Positions 16,961 to 25,604 of a stretch of DNA of 64,000 nucleotides are shown here, one piece after another. The notes beneath the pieces were generated by a model that saw only the letters and a list, made by a program, of their open reading frames with translations, was not told the DNA's origin and did not search any database. Positions within the stretch are counted from its first letter, which is position 1. Every line of letters starts with the position of its first letter. The DNA is from Streptomyces sp. NBC_01341 (GTDB lineage Bacteria > Actinomycetota > Actinomycetes > Streptomycetales > Streptomycetaceae): the NCBI RefSeq assembly GCF_035946055.1, contig NZ_CP108364.1:806001-870000 (forward strand), written 5' to 3'. The translations under genes were made by a program, and so were the position numbers.

Positions 16961-17091
16961 GCCCACCGCGTGTTCCTGGGGAATCCTCGTGGGCGACCCC
17001 GCTCGCTCGTAGCGACCAGTTCCGAGGGGCCGGCATTCGGAGGCTCGCCGACGGTGAGAGTAGGACGCCCAGATGTTGCCGACGGGAGAAG

Positions 17092-17184
17092 GAAGGTGTG
17101 TTCGATGTCGAAGCGTCGCAGGAATGCCTGCCAGAGCAGGTCGACGGTGGTTTCGGTGGCGTCGGAGCCCGACCACCACAGCCA
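17092..17184 (-). pseudogene. Transposase remnant
   Basis: A 31-codon stretch reads WLWWSGSDA and then LWQAFLRRFDIEHTF, typical of the region just before the C-terminal catalytic glutamate segment of DDE transposases common in Streptomyces. The frame is closed by a TGA two codons upstream, and similarity stops right after HTF. Both flanks are unrelated sequence, so only a scrap of the element remains. Confidence 0.7.
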
Positions 17185-17450
17185 TGCTCAGTCCCGGCTG
17201 CGTGACCTCTTTCCCTTCCCGACACACGGCACGTTGCACTTCCTGCGTGCTGCGCTGCGCCGCCCCCGTGGCCTGAGTCGGACAGGGACCGCCTGCCGTC
17301 GGGCCATGTGACGCGCCATCCGCTCCAGCCCAAGAATCATGCCCAGGCGCCGCACTGCAGGTCACAGGTCAGCAAGCGGGACACGTCCGGGACGCGTGCT
17401 GACCTGAAGGGGGCACATGATGCCCCTGACCCGGGCACTCCGTCGACTAG

Positions 17451-17485
17451 GCTCCCTGCCTGCGTTTTTGCAGGTCAAGGGCGGT
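17451..17485 (+). repeat. Right copy of the 34/35-bp direct repeat
   Basis: It begins GCTCCCTGCC and ends TTGCAGGTCAAGGGCGGT, matching 7027-7060 except for two substitutions and one extra G. The core CCTGC-GTTTTT-GCAGG can fold into a small hairpin. It lies about 270 bases from the transposase remnant, so it may be an insertion-sequence end or a recombination site. Confidence 0.7.
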
Positions 17486-17918
17486 GCGGCCAGAGTACTA
17501 CGAGTCGCATGTCCGGGCAGGGTCAGCAGGTTTTTCAGGACTGATGCTGAACCCAATGCCGACTGTCCTGACGCACCGTCAGGGAGCATGGTGAGGCTTC
17601 CGCCGACCTCTGCACACACTTCGAGGGGGCCCGCGGTGCGGGCGCTCAGCCTCCCGGCCGAGCACGAGCTCCGGCACCACTGCAGCAACCCCCGATGCCG
17701 TCATACCGCCTGCGCCATCTGATACCTCGCCCGTCGGCGAAGGTCCAGGACAGCGCCACCACGTCTCGCTGCTGTAGGTCCGACGGGCTGCGAGCACCGG
17801 CATCAGGATGTCAGCGTGGCGGGAGTTTCTCAGAATCTGTGCTGACCACTTGCTGACTGGCGTCGCGCCCGGCCTTACGGACAGTGATCTCGCCGGGCGT
17901 CCTGGGCGCTGCCGGACG

Positions 17919-17962
17919 AAGAGGCGGGTGCCAGGGCCCGAAGGCCCTGGCACCCGCCTCTT
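17919..17962 (-). terminator. 20-bp perfect hairpin ending the protease transcript
   Basis: The arms at 17919-17938 and 17943-17962 are perfectly complementary over 20 pairs (core GGCGGGTGCCAGGGCC) around a CGAA tetraloop. It is placed 40 bases after the stop of the S8 peptidase gene, so it should terminate that minus-strand transcript. Confidence 0.9.
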
Positions 17963-18001
17963 GCGCCGGGGCGGTTCACGTCACCGGTGGCTGCCGGCGA
18001 C

Positions 18002-21000
18002 TCACTTGGGGCCGCGCTGCAGGAACGCGCGGACCACGGTCTGCTGGATGCCGTTGCCTTCCCTGTCCGTCGCGGTCACCCGCAGTGTCACGTAAGCGTC
18101 GCCGTGTATGTACGACGGTCGCTGCAGGTCGGCGATGAACTGCCCGCGCTTGCCGCGTTGCGTCGCGTGCACCGTTGTCCAGTTCTTCCCGTCCTCGTAG
18201 GACGCCTCGACCTTCATCTTCACCCATCGCGGGGCGGGCATCCCGTCCTGCATGCGAACGTTGAAGCCGACCTTGTGGGTGCGTGCCCGGTCCACCGCGT
18301 TCTTGACGTCGACCGGTACGTCGTAGTCGAGCTGGAGCAGCGGCAGCATGGTCGGGCGTGCCACGGTGTCGGAGCGGAACGTCCACGACGTGCGCGTGTC
18401 GGTGGCGAATTGCCAGTCGTCCGATTCGCGTGTCGTCGTCAGATCCAGTTTGTATGTGGCCTTGCCCGGGGGGACCTCCAAATTGCCCCAGGCGCCCAGG
18501 TCGGACACCGCGATCTGCTTGCCATTGCGGTACAGCACCGCTTTGGCGGTGTCGGGCACCGTGTCGAGCCTGCTGTTGTCCGCCGTGGCCGTGCCTGCGC
18601 CGCCCTCGCCGCCGACGCCGTCGCCGATGCCGCCGCCGAAGGCCGGCAGCTCGGAGAACGACCAGTGTCCGGGGCCGGAGTCGGTGAACTCCGGCACGTA
18701 CACCGACAGGGTGTCGCCGTTGCGTACCGACTTCGAGGAGAAGCCGCGGGGGATCGAGGGGCGGACCACAGCTCCGAACCATCGCTCCGTGGCGCGCTGG
18801 CCGGGCCGGTAGGTGTGCGGGGAGTCCTGCGACCCGGCGCCCAGGGCGAGGTCGGGATTCGGGACGACGTTGTGGTGCACCGTGTGGCTCCACAGCGTGT
18901 CCGCGTCACTGCTCACGTACTCGAGGCGTTCCTGACCCACCGGCACGTAGCGGCTGTACTGGTTCCACGCGGTGTCCTGGTACTTGCGCCATCCGAACCG
19001 TTGCTCGCTCGCCCACGTCGAGGCGCCGGTGCGCGTGTAGGTGGCACGGACCTGCGCGGTGTTGCGATCCGAGACGATGTAGACCATCCGCTGAGGGATG
19101 GAGCCCTTCGAGACCGGCATCACGTCGTACAGATACGGGCTGCGAACCGTGCCGGAGAACTCCAGCGTCGTGGTGCCCTTCTTGATGCGATCCAGCAGTG
19201 GGCCCCCGTTCTTCCAGTTGGTCCGCATCGACGGCAGCTCCAGGCGGTCACCGTCCGGTTGCCACCGGGTCCAGGCGGCACCTCCGACCGGCTCCCAGGC
19301 GAAGAGCACCGCCTTCGCCCCCGCCTCAGCGGCGAGCCGCGAGAACCCGGCGTAGTCGCCCTCGGGCCAGGTGTATCGGGCCACAGCCAGCTTGCCGCGT
19401 ACATTGCGGAGATCTGGCACCGTCACAGACCCGGCGTCCACGGCGGTCAGCCGTGCACCCTTGTCCCCGAAGACCGGGGAGAACGGCTCGTAGTTCGGAG
19501 TGAACTTCTGCGAGCTGCCGGCGATCTTCGCCTGCAGTTGGGGGGCCACCATCTGCCAGCGCGAGGTGTACTCGAAGGCACCGTCGGTGACCGGAGCGGT
19601 GGGGCTGACGTAGAGATGATTGACGGTGTCGAAGTACAGGGCGCCCTGGAGCAGACCGTGACCGTCGATCTGGCGGTACAGCATGGTGCTGATGACGCCG
19701 TGCTGTTCGGCGGGGCGCGGCGTGCGGATCTTCACCTCCGTGACGTCGGCGGCGTCCAGCGTCACCGTCATGTCCTTGGTGACTTTGACCTCGGGGACGA
19801 CGATGTCGCCCACCTGGTCACCGTCCGGCGTCTGGTCGTAGAAACCGGCGTTGAGGTAGTACGTCCCTTCCTCCACGACGGCGACCGCATTGTCCCTGTC
19901 GGCGTACGGCACCCAGCCGGCGGGGCTCCAGATGTTGGGCAGCACGCCCGGCGTGACCTTGCCGTTGCGGTCCCGCACGACCACGGTCAGCCGGTGCTGC
20001 GGGGCGTGCACCACGAGGGAGACCGTGGTGTGCGCGACCACGTCGCCGGCCGCGGACTTCGCGGTGACGTATCCGTAGAAGTTGCCGCGGACGGCGTTCG
20101 TCGCATCGACGCGCAGCGGCACGTCGGCGGTGGCGCCGGCGGCCAGTTGCACGGTGCTGGAGCCCAGGCTGACCACTCCGGGCGGGAGTGCTCTGCCGGT
20201 GTCGGTTGCCAGGCCGGCCTCGAGGGAGAGGGTGAGCGGCTGATCGCCTGTGTTGGTGTAGCGAACGGTGGCGGTCTGCTGCTGCCCTGCCGCGCCACCG
20301 ATGTGCAGCGGGGTGAGGGTGACGGAGCCGGTGGCCCTGACCGAGCCCATGGCTGTGGCGAGATCGATGCGACCGCCACCCTGCTCGGTCACCTTGGTGC
20401 CGGCGACCATGTGGGCGGTGCTGGTCAGTGCGTCCTTGAGCTGCTGCGCCTGCCAGTCGGGGTGCTGCTGGGCCAGCAGGGCGGCGGCGCCGGCGACGTG
20501 CGGGGTGGCCATGGAGGTCCCGGACAGCGAGACGTAGTCGGCGTCGACCGGGTCGCCCAGGGTGGTGCCGGCCGCGCGGGCAGCGACGATGCCGACGCCG
20601 GGGGCCGTCACGTCGGGCTTGACCGCCCCGTCGCCGAAGCGCGGGCCACGGCTGGAGAAGGGGGCGAGGGAATCGTCACGGTCGACGGCCCCCACCGTAA
20701 GCGCGGAGTCAGCCGCGCCCGGCGTGCCGACGGTGGACGGTCCCGGGCCGTCGTTGCCGGCCGCGACGACGAAGAGCGTTCCGGTGGAGGCGGTCAGGGT
20801 GTTGACGGCCTCGCTCAGCGGGTCGGTGCCGTCGGTCTCGATGGGCGCACCGAGACTCATGTTGACGACCTTGGCGCGCTCGTCGGTCGCCCACTCCATG
20901 CCGGCGATGATGCCCGACTCGTCGCCGTAGCCGTTGTCGTCCAGCACCTTGCCGATCAGCAGGTCGGCCTTGGGGGCGACACCGCGGCGGGTCCCGCTGG

Positions 21001-21898
21001 ACGCGCTACCGCTGCCGCCGACGATCGAGGCGACGTGCGTGCCGTGCCCGAAGTGGTCACCGGTGTTCCCACTGCCGGAGAAGTCCCTGGCCTGCGAGAT
21101 GCGCCCGGCGAGGTCGGGGTGGCCGGCGTCAACGCCGGTGTCCAGCACGGCCACCTTGACGCCCTGGCCCTCGTAGCCCGCCTTCCACGCGGTGGGGGCG
21201 TTGATCTGCGCGGTGCTGCGGTCGAGCAGCGCCTTCACCTTGCCGTCCAGTGAGATCCGCGGGGTGACTGCCGAGCGGGTGGCGTCCGACGATCCGCCCC
21301 GGTTCAGGGTCTTCCAGAACGTGCCCAGGTCGTCGTCGGCGATCCGTAGCGATCGCGCGTGGATGCTCTCCAGGTCACGGAAGGGGGTCGCGGCAGCCTT
21401 GAGTGCCACGAGCCGGTCGGCCGTGGCCGTGGCGGCCTTCGACGCCTGCGCCGTGACTCTGGCCCCGGCGCGCGTCGGCACCGGCTGCGAGGAGACGATC
21501 AGTGGCAGCGCGGAGGTGTGGGCCTCGTCGTAGCCATCGGCGATCAGCGCCGTCACATCGAAGAGGCGTCGGTCCAGGGTTCCTGCGGACACCAGCCCTT
21601 GGGCGTCGAACGGCATCACGGTCAGCGCCTTGTCGTCCCCCTCCAGCGTCCGGAACGGGATGTGCTCGCGTCCGGGGCCGGGCTGCACCGACGCGGTGTG
21701 CCGGCCGTCGGGGAGCGTTGTCACGGTCACCCGGTCGCCGGTCACCAGACGTACGGTCGCGGAGTGGGCCGCGGGCGCGGCGGTGGGACGGGTGGCGGTC
21801 CCGGTGCGGTCCGGCTGCGCCGCCAACGCGGCCGGCACGACTCCGGCAACCAGTATCAATCCTGTCGACGTCGCCGCCATCAGGCGGATTCTAGACAT
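18002..21898 (-). CDS. Secreted multidomain S8 subtilisin-family serine peptidase
   Basis: A 1298-residue extracellular protease. A Sec signal peptide (SRIRLMAATSTGLILVAGVVPAALA, cut near residue 27) and a pro-region (to about 235) precede the catalytic domain. The Asp-His-Ser triad is Asp253 in VAVLDTGVDAGHPDL, His285 in HFGHGTHVAS and Ser462 in SLSGTSMATPHVAG; Asn382 in AAGND is the oxyanion residue. More than 750 residues of beta-rich sequence follow, including a possible PA-like insert (AVARYTWPEGDYAGF). ATG 21898 is preferred over one 45 bases upstream because it leads straight into the signal peptide. It lies 77 bases downstream of the M4 peptidase gene on the same strand, so the pair may serve extracellular protein digestion together. 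A long perfect hairpin ends the transcript. Confidence 0.93.
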   Translation of the reverse strand: MSRIRLMAATSTGLILVAGVVPAALAAQPDRTGTATRPTAAPAAHSATVRLVTGDRVTVTTLPDGRHTASVQPGPGREHIPFRTLEGDDKALTVMPFDAQGLVSAGTLDRRLFDVTALIADGYDEAHTSALPLIVSSQPVPTRAGARVTAQASKAATATADRLVALKAAATPFRDLESIHARSLRIADDDLGTFWKTLNRGGSSDATRSAVTPRISLDGKVKALLDRSTAQINAPTAWKAGYEGQGVKVAVLDTGVDAGHPDLAGRISQARDFSGSGNTGDHFGHGTHVASIVGGSGSASSGTRRGVAPKADLLIGKVLDDNGYGDESGIIAGMEWATDERAKVVNMSLGAPIETDGTDPLSEAVNTLTASTGTLFVVAAGNDGPGPSTVGTPGAADSALTVGAVDRDDSLAPFSSRGPRFGDGAVKPDVTAPGVGIVAARAAGTTLGDPVDADYVSLSGTSMATPHVAGAAALLAQQHPDWQAQQLKDALTSTAHMVAGTKVTEQGGGRIDLATAMGSVRATGSVTLTPLHIGGAAGQQQTATVRYTNTGDQPLTLSLEAGLATDTGRALPPGVVSLGSSTVQLAAGATADVPLRVDATNAVRGNFYGYVTAKSAAGDVVAHTTVSLVVHAPQHRLTVVVRDRNGKVTPGVLPNIWSPAGWVPYADRDNAVAVVEEGTYYLNAGFYDQTPDGDQVGDIVVPEVKVTKDMTVTLDAADVTEVKIRTPRPAEQHGVISTMLYRQIDGHGLLQGALYFDTVNHLYVSPTAPVTDGAFEYTSRWQMVAPQLQAKIAGSSQKFTPNYEPFSPVFGDKGARLTAVDAGSVTVPDLRNVRGKLAVARYTWPEGDYAGFSRLAAEAGAKAVLFAWEPVGGAAWTRWQPDGDRLELPSMRTNWKNGGPLLDRIKKGTTTLEFSGTVRSPYLYDVMPVSKGSIPQRMVYIVSDRNTAQVRATYTRTGASTWASEQRFGWRKYQDTAWNQYSRYVPVGQERLEYVSSDADTLWSHTVHHNVVPNPDLALGAGSQDSPHTYRPGQRATERWFGAVVRPSIPRGFSSKSVRNGDTLSVYVPEFTDSGPGHWSFSELPAFGGGIGDGVGGEGGAGTATADNSRLDTVPDTAKAVLYRNGKQIAVSDLGAWGNLEVPPGKATYKLDLTTTRESDDWQFATDTRTSWTFRSDTVARPTMLPLLQLDYDVPVDVKNAVDRARTHKVGFNVRMQDGMPAPRWVKMKVEASYEDGKNWTTVHATQRGKRGQFIADLQRPSYIHGDAYVTLRVTATDREGNGIQQTVVRAFLQRGPK

Positions 21899-21975
21899 CA
21901 GTAAGGCACCTCTCGTATGGCTGGGGCGATCGGCTGCGATCACCAGCGTTGTCCGGCTGGGGGGCGGGGCACCAC

Positions 21976-24234
21976 TCAGAAGGTGAGCTTCCAGCTGTTG
22001 ATGTGGCCGCTGTCATGGTGGTACGCGTCCTGGACCTTCAGCTTCCAAGTGCCGCTGGCGGTCTCGCTGGAGGCGTTGACGGTGTAGGTGGCGACGACAT
22101 TGGCCGCAGAGTCGAAGCCGTTGGACTTCTTCAGGTGGTAGAGGCTGCCGTCGGGGGCGACCAGGTCGACGACCAGGTCACCGCGGTAGGGGTGCACGAT
22201 GTTGACGCCGACCGCCAGGCTGCTCGGCGCGTTACCGGCCCGACCGGAGACCTTGACGGTGGAGTACACGGCCGCACCGGCGTCCGGCACCTGCACGTCG
22301 GTGGTGTTGGTGAAGACATTGCCGCCGGCCGTGGAGACCCCCCAGCCGAAGGTCGCCGAACCGGCGACCTTGGAGGAGTCCTTGACCTTGACCGTCACGG
22401 TGCTGAGGCCGGTGGCGGTCGGCGTCCCGGAGATCAGACCCGTGGTCGCGTTGATCGACAGACCCGCCGGCAAACCGGTGGCGGAGTACGACAGCGCTCC
22501 TGGGTTGTTGCTGCCGGCCTCGACCTGCAGGCTCGCGGGGGTCTTGACAACCGTGTTCTGGTCCGCGGGCTTGCTGACCGTGACGCGGGCGACGACGCCG
22601 ATGGCAGCCCAGGTGTTGGCGACCGTGTTGTAGGTGGCGCTGCCTGCCCCCCAGAGGTCGGCAGCGGCCTGCAGGGTCTGGGAGCGGGCGCCTGAGTAGT
22701 CGGTGGTGGAGGTGAAGCGCTCGGTCAGGGCCTTGAACCAGAGCTTGGCGGCGTTCTCCCTGCCGATGCCGGGCACCGCCACACCGTCGGCGGTGGGGCT
22801 GTTGTAGCTGACGCCGTTGATCACCTTCGCCCCGCTTCCCTCGGACAGCAGGTAGAAGAAGTGGTTCGCAGGGCCGGACGAGTAGTGCACGTCCAGATTG
22901 CCGAGACCGGCGGACCAGTTGTCCGGCGAAAGGCCGTCGCGCGAGGGCTTGTCCAGGTAGCGCAGCGGGGTGCCGTCACCGTAGAGGTCGATCTTCTCGC
23001 CGATGAGATAGTCGCCGACGTCGTTCGCGTTACTGGCGTAGAACTCGGCCGACGTGCCGAAGATGTCCGAGGTCGCCTCGTTCAGGCCGCCGGACTCACC
23101 CCCGTACGCCAGATTCGCGGTGGCGCTGGTGACGCCGTGACTCATCTCGTGGGCGGCTACGTCGAGCGAGGTCAGCGGGTGCTTGTCGCCGTCACCGTCG
23201 CCGTACGTCATGCAGAAGCATCCGTCGTCCCAGAAGGCGTTGTTGTAGGCGACGCCGTAGTGGGCGCGGGAGTAGGCAGCGACTCCGTCGTTGCGTATTC
23301 CGTTGCGGCCCAGCACGTCCTTGTAGAAGTCCCAGGTGACCTGGGCACCGTAGGCGGCATCCACGCCGGCGGTCTCGGCGTTGGACGCCGTGCCGTCGCC
23401 CCAGATGTCGGTGGAGTTGGTGAACAGCGTTCCGGTGCCCGAGGTGCGGTGGCTCAGGTCATACGTCTTGTGACCGCCACGGGTGTTGTCGGTCATGCTG
23501 TACGTCGAGCCCGACAGCGTGGTCCCCAAGTCGACCTTGCCACTGTGCTCACTGTTGCCGACGCCGGTCTTGATCTCCTGGTACTCGAACAGCTTGGTGC
23601 CGGTCTCGCCGTTCGAGATGACGTGCAGCCGGCTCGGGGTGCCGTCTTCCTGCAGGCCACCGACCACGGACTCCCAGGCCAGGACCGGGGCTCCGGAGGC
23701 CGCCCAGACCACCTTGCGGGAGCTGGTCACCGTCGGGCTGGTGGCCCCTTTCGCCTTGGCGCGGCCGAGCGCGAGGGTCTTCGCCGATGCGGCGGAACGG
23801 GTCGCGGTGGTGCTCGGCACGCTGATGCGCGCCTCGGTGGCCTTGTCGGCCCCCTTCGAAGCCCCGTCGGCAGCCGTGTGCACGACCAGGTCGCCGCCGA
23901 GGACCGGGAGTCCCGCGAAGGTGCGCTCGTAGCGGGTGTGCACGGAGCCGTCGGCGTCCTTGAGGACCGACTTGGGGACCAACTGTTCCTGTGCTCCCAA
24001 GTGCAGCGACCGGGCGGTTGCCGCCCGGCCCGTCAGAGCCGCTCCGAGGAGCCTCGCCTGCTCCGCGGCTGAGAGCTGGACGGGCAGTGCGCCCGCCCGG
24101 GGCTGGACCCGGACCGCACCGGCGTGCGCCTGGGCCGTACCGGCCATCGCGGTGCCGGACGACGCGGTGACAGCGAGCACCGTTGCGCCGGCTATCAGCG
24201 CGCCTGCGACCGACTTGCGAGGGGATGGTCTCAC
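21976..24234 (-). CDS. Secreted M4 (thermolysin-like) metallopeptidase
   Basis: A 752-residue zinc endopeptidase. GTG 24234 is chosen over ATG 24258 because AAGGAG lies about 6 bases before it and the signal peptide then begins properly (RPSPRKSVAGALIAGATVLAV, cut after AMA near residue 31). A propeptide (to about 230) precedes the catalytic domain with zinc ligands His362 and His366 in AAHEMSHGVTS and Glu386 in GGLNEATSD; Glu363 is catalytic. After the M4 domain come an Ig-like putative domain (ALSYSATGLPAGLSINATTG at about 590, split as ALSYSATGL and PAGLSINATTG) and a C-terminal P/proprotein-convertase domain (PYRGDLVVDLVAPDGS, SGTWKLKVQD). The protein is exported and self-processed by family habit. 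Confidence 0.94.
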   Translation of the reverse strand: MRPSPRKSVAGALIAGATVLAVTASSGTAMAGTAQAHAGAVRVQPRAGALPVQLSAAEQARLLGAALTGRAATARSLHLGAQEQLVPKSVLKDADGSVHTRYERTFAGLPVLGGDLVVHTAADGASKGADKATEARISVPSTTATRSAASAKTLALGRAKAKGATSPTVTSSRKVVWAASGAPVLAWESVVGGLQEDGTPSRLHVISNGETGTKLFEYQEIKTGVGNSEHSGKVDLGTTLSGSTYSMTDNTRGGHKTYDLSHRTSGTGTLFTNSTDIWGDGTASNAETAGVDAAYGAQVTWDFYKDVLGRNGIRNDGVAAYSRAHYGVAYNNAFWDDGCFCMTYGDGDGDKHPLTSLDVAAHEMSHGVTSATANLAYGGESGGLNEATSDIFGTSAEFYASNANDVGDYLIGEKIDLYGDGTPLRYLDKPSRDGLSPDNWSAGLGNLDVHYSSGPANHFFYLLSEGSGAKVINGVSYNSPTADGVAVPGIGRENAAKLWFKALTERFTSTTDYSGARSQTLQAAADLWGAGSATYNTVANTWAAIGVVARVTVSKPADQNTVVKTPASLQVEAGSNNPGALSYSATGLPAGLSINATTGLISGTPTATGLSTVTVKVKDSSKVAGSATFGWGVSTAGGNVFTNTTDVQVPDAGAAVYSTVKVSGRAGNAPSSLAVGVNIVHPYRGDLVVDLVAPDGSLYHLKKSNGFDSAANVVATYTVNASSETASGTWKLKVQDAYHHDSGHINSWKLTF

Positions 24235-24258
24235 TCGGACTCCTTCTGCGGCAGCCAT

Positions 24259-25055
24259 GGGGTGGCGGCCGACGAACAGCTTGCGTAGGGGGCATTCGGT
24301 GCTGCCCGGTTGGACCTGACGGCGCAGACAGGCCGGACGTGGCCGTTGTGGTGGCGACTACTGCGCTGAAAAGAAACGATGCGTACGGCTAAACATGAAA
24401 CCCTCCGCAAGGATTGGCTAACAGCGCCCGAATCGTCACTAGTGCCGGGTGTCGACCCTGCGACATGTCTCATCAGCGACACGCGTCGCCCCGCCCGCCG
24501 CCGCGACATTGCCAGCGGGACGGGGACCGTCAGGTATTACGTGTGTCTCGTCCCGATAAAGCCGCCTGCCGGGCCGGCCGCGATCCGCTCTCCGAGGCGA
24601 TCCGCACCATCGCCTCTCCTGGCCGTTGCCCTCATCCGGCCTGGTCTGATGCCACGTGCGTGCTCTCCGCAATGCCGGATGCCCTGCTGAGCAATGCTCC
24701 GGCCGGACAGAAATCACATACCGGCCACTGACGTGGCGCGCGGCGCCGTCCCCCGCGGGGTTACCCGATCCCGTAATACAGCCAGATCCTGGCGACGTCG
24801 GCCGGGACGAATGCCGTCACCGAATGTTATGGCCCCACAACTAGCTAACGTCGAAGCATAGTTGGGGCCGGAATTGTGCAGCGCTTCGCCGGCCCTTTCC
24901 CGGGTCGGGCTCGTCGGCGACAGTCTCAGCAGAGTGGTGCGACGGCCAGCCCGAGCAGCGTGCCCTCGGAAGGGTGTTCAACGAGGTGCCGGAGTTCTGC
25001 TCCCGGGTTCTGAGCCGGGAAGGGTGTCATGGGGGTGTGCGATAGGTTGCCCGCC
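24259..25055. other. Long spacer between M4 peptidase and GNAT genes
   Basis: About 800 bases without a convincing gene; it must carry the promoter of the M4 peptidase at its left end. Short frames on both strands have no domain. An imperfect inverted repeat lies at 24831-24869 (GGCCCCACAACTA against TAGTTGGGGCC, one unpaired base). At the right end a TAGGTT -10-like element sits 8 bases before the GNAT start. Confidence 0.5.
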
Positions 25056-25604
25056 ATGACTGCACTTGGGCCCGCCGCCTGGCCGCCCGCCCCGATAAGG
25101 GCGGAGCGGCTCGTACTCCGCGCGTCGGAGGCCCGGGACCGTGCGGCCTTCATCGAGCTGTTCGCCTCGCCTGAGGTGGGCACGCACATCGGTGGCCCGC
25201 GGCGTCGTGATGAGCTCGAGCGCGCGGTGCCCGCGGTGCCCGGCCGGCGCCCCGGTCTCTTCGTGGCAGACCTCGACGGAGTGATGATCGGCATGATCAC
25301 GTTCGATCGCCGCGACGCACAACGTCCGGGCCACGTCCGTCCGGAGGCCGGGGAGGCCGAGCTCGGCTACATGTTCCTCCCGGAGGCGTGGGGACGCGGC
25401 TACGCCTCCGAGGCCTGCGCAGCCGCACTCGCCTGGTTCGCCGCCGCCCTTCCCGGCGAGCCGTTGGTGCTGTCCACGCAAGCAGCCAACGACCGCGCGC
25501 TGCGCCTCGCGGCGAGACTGGGGTTCACCGAGGTGGAGCGGTTCGAGGAGTACGGCGCCGAGCAGTGGTTCGGTGTGTGGTCCCGGGAGCCCCTAGCGGG
25601 CTGA
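25056..25604 (+). CDS. GNAT-family N-acetyltransferase (RimJ/RimL type)
   Basis: A 182-residue acetyltransferase that transfers acetyl from acetyl-CoA to an amine, possibly a protein N-terminus or an antibiotic. RAERLVLRASEARDRAAFIELF at the start (split RAERLVLRASEA / RDRAAFIELF) is the RimJ/RimL opening, and LGYMFLPEAWGRGYASEA holds the R/Q-x-x-G-x-G/A acetyl-CoA loop. The start is not certain. ATG 25056 has only a TAGGTT -10-like box directly upstream and may give a leaderless message; ATG 25029 has a better GAAGGG site but adds nine residues that the family lacks. It converges on the cyclase gene with a 12-base overlap. Confidence 0.85.
   Translation: MTALGPAAWPPAPIRAERLVLRASEARDRAAFIELFASPEVGTHIGGPRRRDELERAVPAVPGRRPGLFVADLDGVMIGMITFDRRDAQRPGHVRPEAGEAELGYMFLPEAWGRGYASEACAAALAWFAAALPGEPLVLSTQAANDRALRLAARLGFTEVERFEEYGAEQWFGVWSREPLAG

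Larger units (their letters stand above)
16961..17918. other. Degenerate intergenic region at the right edge of the sugar block
   Basis: About 960 bases between the GH106 gene and the peptidase terminator hold no intact gene. They contain a transposase remnant (17092-17184) and the right copy of the 34-bp repeat (17451-17485). Several motifs of the form GTCAGCA.. recur (17369, 17522, 17838). The remaining frames are short, lack ribosome sites and show mixed codon bias. Confidence 0.55.

Noticed and set aside
17987..21253. Very long open frame (about 1088 codons) antisense to the S8 peptidase
   Set aside because: It mirrors a peptidase gene with a clear signal peptide and catalytic triad. Antisense frames stay open in high-GC DNA, and its product has no domain.
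24379..24690. 104-codon frame in the spacer upstream of the M4 peptidase
   Set aside because: No ribosome site, no domain and Arg/Pro-rich composition typical of chance frames.
24831..24869. Inverted repeat as a terminator
   Set aside because: No gene ends nearby on either strand, and the arms contain an unpaired base, so the role is unclear.
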